Assembly: GCF_001307195.1 (NCBI RefSeq)
Contig: NZ_CP012808.1
Coordinates: 2,294,001-2,358,000, forward strand
DNA from: Acinetobacter equi
GTDB lineage: Bacteria > Pseudomonadota > Gammaproteobacteria > Pseudomonadales > Moraxellaceae
Direction: 5' to 3'
Length of the DNA: 64,000 bases
In this document: piece after piece, positions 62,307 through 64,000 of the stretch
Layout of the letters: every line of letters begins with the position of its first letter
Numbering within the stretch: the first letter of the stretch is position 1
The notes under the pieces: model-generated
The model's input: only the letters and a program-made list of their open reading frames with translations
Database searches by the model: none
What the model was told of the DNA's origin: nothing
Translations under genes and position numbers: made by a program

Positions 62307-63512
62307 TTAAACTCGTTCAATAATCAAAGCAATGCCTTGGCCTACACCAATACACATTGAACATAACGCATATTTCCCACCACTTTTTTCAAGTTGATTC
62401 AGTGCAGTTGTTACCAATCGTGCTCCCGATGCACCTAGTGGATGACCTAATGCAATTGCTCCACCATTTGGATTTATGCGGACATCATCATCAGCCAAAC
62501 CTAAATCACGTGTTACCGCTAAAGCTTGTGCTGCAAATGCTTCATTTAGCTCAATGACATCTATTTGTTCTAAGGTTAAACTTGTTTGTGTAAGTAGTTT
62601 TTTAATAGCAGGGGCTGGGCCAAATCCCATAATACGAGGTTCAACACCAACAACTGTAGCACCTATAATTTTTGCACGTGGTTTTAAGCCATATTGTGAA
62701 ATGGCTTTATCTGATGCTATTAATAGTGCGGCTGCACCGTCATTAATTCCTGATGCATTACCAGCTGTTACAGACCCTTCGGCTTTTACAACAGGTTTTA
62801 ATTTATTTAAACCTTCAAGTGTGGTTGATGCACGTGGATGTTCATCCGTATTGATAACAATCGGTTCACCTTTACGCTGTGGAATGATGACAGGAATAAT
62901 TTCTTTACTAAAAAAACCATTACTTTGAGCTGTAGCTGTTTTTTGCTGACTATTAAAAGCAAATAAATCTTGATCTGCACGAGAAATATTAAATTGTTCA
63001 GCAACGTTTTCTGCTGTTTGTGGCATTGTTTCAACACCATATAGAGCCTTAAGCTCTGGATTGATAAAGCGCCATCCCATTGTGGTATCTTCAAGCTTTT
63101 GATTGCGGCCATACACTGTTTCTGATTTTCCCATTACAAATGGTGCACGAGACATGCTTTCTACACCACCAACAATCATTAAATCAGCTTCATCTGCTTT
63201 AATCGTACGTGCTGCCATTGCAATTGCATCTAAAGATGAGCCACATAAGCGATTTACAGTTGTTGCAGGAACTTGGTATGGCAAACCTGCAAGTAGAGCA
63301 GACATTCTTCCTACGTTGCGATTGTCTTCACCTGCTTGATTAGCACAGCCATAGATTACATCATCAACTTTTTTCCAATCGATATTAGGATGACGTTCCA
63401 TTAATGCTTTAATAGGCAATGCACCTAAGTCATCGGTACGAATAGAGGCTAATCCACCTGCATAACGACCAAATGGGGTGCGAATAGCATCAATAATATA
63501 GGCATTTTTCAT
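62307..63512 (-). CDS. catF: 3-Oxoadipyl-CoA thiolase (CatF/PcaF)
   Basis: Cleaves 3-oxoadipyl-CoA to succinyl-CoA and acetyl-CoA, the last step of the beta-ketoadipate pathway. The 401-residue thiolase has the acylated cysteine in VNRLCGSSLDAIA (about 90), NGGAIALGHPLGASGAR with the active-site histidine, and the second cysteine in CSMCIGVGQGIA. IRTPFGRYAGGLASIRTDDLGA is typical of PcaF. AGGA lies seven bases before the ATG. It lies between catJ and catD. Confidence 0.95.
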   Translation of the reverse strand: MKNAYIIDAIRTPFGRYAGGLASIRTDDLGALPIKALMERHPNIDWKKVDDVIYGCANQAGEDNRNVGRMSALLAGLPYQVPATTVNRLCGSSLDAIAMAARTIKADEADLMIVGGVESMSRAPFVMGKSETVYGRNQKLEDTTMGWRFINPELKALYGVETMPQTAENVAEQFNISRADQDLFAFNSQQKTATAQSNGFFSKEIIPVIIPQRKGEPIVINTDEHPRASTTLEGLNKLKPVVKAEGSVTAGNASGINDGAAALLIASDKAISQYGLKPRAKIIGATVVGVEPRIMGFGPAPAIKKLLTQTSLTLEQIDVIELNEAFAAQALAVTRDLGLADDDVRINPNGGAIALGHPLGASGARLVTTALNQLEKSGGKYALCSMCIGVGQGIALIIERV

Positions 63513-63547
63513 TTTAAATCCTTGTTCATAAATTCCTTCCTTTTTTA

Positions 63548-63565
63548 GGGAGGCTTGGAGGGATT
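63548..63565. repeat. GGGAGG-type repeat, inverted copy 2 before catF
   Basis: GGGAGGCTTGGAGGGATT, the inverse of 62255-62272. Confidence 0.8.
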
Positions 63566-63592
63566 TAAAGGAAGTTAATTTTTAACATTAAT

Positions 63593-63622
63593 CCTCCCTA
63601 AATCCCTCCTTTAATAAAGGAG
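63593..63622. repeat. Palindromic repeat unit in the catJ-catF gap
   Basis: CCTCCCTAAATCCCTCC is followed by CTCCTTTA/TAAAGGAG (63606-63613 and 63615-63622). It is related to the GGGAGG repeats nearby and could form a hairpin between catJ and catF transcripts. Confidence 0.65.
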
Positions 63623-63634
63623 AGATTTTCTGCT

Positions 63635-64000
63635 TTAAGTGATCGCATTAATCAGTGTTGCACCTGTCATCGACTGCAACTCTTCAAATGATAAACCTTC
63701 AACTTTTTCAATTAATTTCAACCCTTCAGGGGTCACATCAATAACGCATAAATCGGTATAGATTCGATCTACACATTTCAACCCTGTAGCAGGATAGCTT
63801 AGTTCTTTGACAATTTTAGGTTCACCTTTTTTAGTGACATGATCTGTGGTGATAAAGACTTTTTTAGCACCAACAGCTAAATCCATTGCACCGCCTACAG
63901 CAGGAATAGCATCAGGTGCACCCGTATGCCAATTCGCTAAGTCACCATTTTCTGCAATTTGAAAAGCACCTAAAACAGCGATATCTAAATGACCGCCTCG
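63635..64000 (-). CDS. catJ: 3-Oxoacid (3-oxoadipate) CoA-transferase subunit B, C-terminal part
   Basis: The last 121 residues of the beta subunit of beta-ketoadipate:succinyl-CoA transferase; the start lies beyond the right edge. The frame runs from RGGHLDIAVLGAFQIAENGD through NWHTGAPDAIPAVGGAMDLA, KVFITTDHVTKKGEPKIVKE and ends FEELQSMTGATLINAIT. These match CatJ/PcaJ. A start at 63886 would only be an internal methionine. The active-site glutamate block is upstream of the window. Confidence 0.92.
   Translation of the reverse strand, partial: RGGHLDIAVLGAFQIAENGDLANWHTGAPDAIPAVGGAMDLAVGAKKVFITTDHVTKKGEPKIVKELSYPATGLKCVDRIYTDLCVIDVTPEGLKLIEKVEGLSFEELQSMTGATLINAIT

Noticed and set aside
62476..62928. 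Plus-strand 150-codon frame over catF
   Set aside because: Antisense to a confident thiolase gene; codon bias follows the thiolase frame.

Overview
The window is AT-rich, gene-dense chromosomal DNA from a gammaproteobacterium, almost certainly an Acinetobacter-type species. The strongest pointers are the catechol-branch order catJ-catF-catD at the right edge (as in the catBCIJFD operon of Acinetobacter), an aceR/aceI (PACE efflux) pair with the family glutamate at residue 15, and a cydP-cydA-cydB-cydX-ybgE oxidase operon. No rRNA, tRNA or CRISPR array was recognised. All family calls come from reading motifs; no database search was possible.

Layout. 1-6300: the end of a SulP-type anion transporter gene behind a BigR/SqrR-like ArsR repressor, plsB, cysK and a lipoprotein lipase. 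6307-12980: a chaperone-usher pilus operon (major pilin, chaperone, usher, two-domain tip adhesin, second chaperone) with a CRP-like site upstream and a hairpin after the pilin, followed by a convergent AraC regulator. 14231-20604: thiM with a zinc-ribbon protein, a small protein, pepN and two UspA genes. 20839-29352: an esterase lipoprotein, benE, a LysE exporter, transaldolase, aceR/aceI, an IS982-like relic, a nitroreductase and a marR-MFS operon. 29555-37113: an acidic unknown protein with a long hairpin, prmB-aroC, an OmpX/Ail-like barrel and the cyd operon, including a 33-residue cydX. 37805-49646: a YqiJ-like membrane protein, a Rieske protein, a PfkB kinase, a GNAT enzyme, a PreP-like protease, pldA, ktrAB, a DUF4349 lipoprotein, an ABC1 kinase and a small unknown protein.

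49762-52031 is an ssuA-like sulfonate-binding lipoprotein gene split by an intact 1274-bp IS3-family element. The element has 15-bp perfect inverted ends and a 3-bp GAT target duplication, and removing it in silico restores an in-frame 330-residue protein. 52604-56560 is more accessory: a phosphotransferase/histidine-phosphatase pair, a 328-residue protein of unknown family, a PpnP-like enzyme and a small secreted protein built from two cysteine-spaced repeats. 56748-61414 holds a desaturase, an EamA permease, a divergent lysE/lrp pair, an IS30-like relic and a second OmpX/Ail-like barrel. 61476-64000 is the 3' end of a beta-ketoadipate operon (catJ partial, catF, catD) with GGGAGG-rich repeats around catF.

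I found no clear undescribed multi-gene defence or biosynthetic system. The best candidates for new biology are the two-repeat secreted protein, the 328-residue unknown, the zinc-ribbon protein upstream of thiM, the hairpin at 29944-30002, the unusual pilus adhesin domain and the persulfide-sensor/SulP pair.
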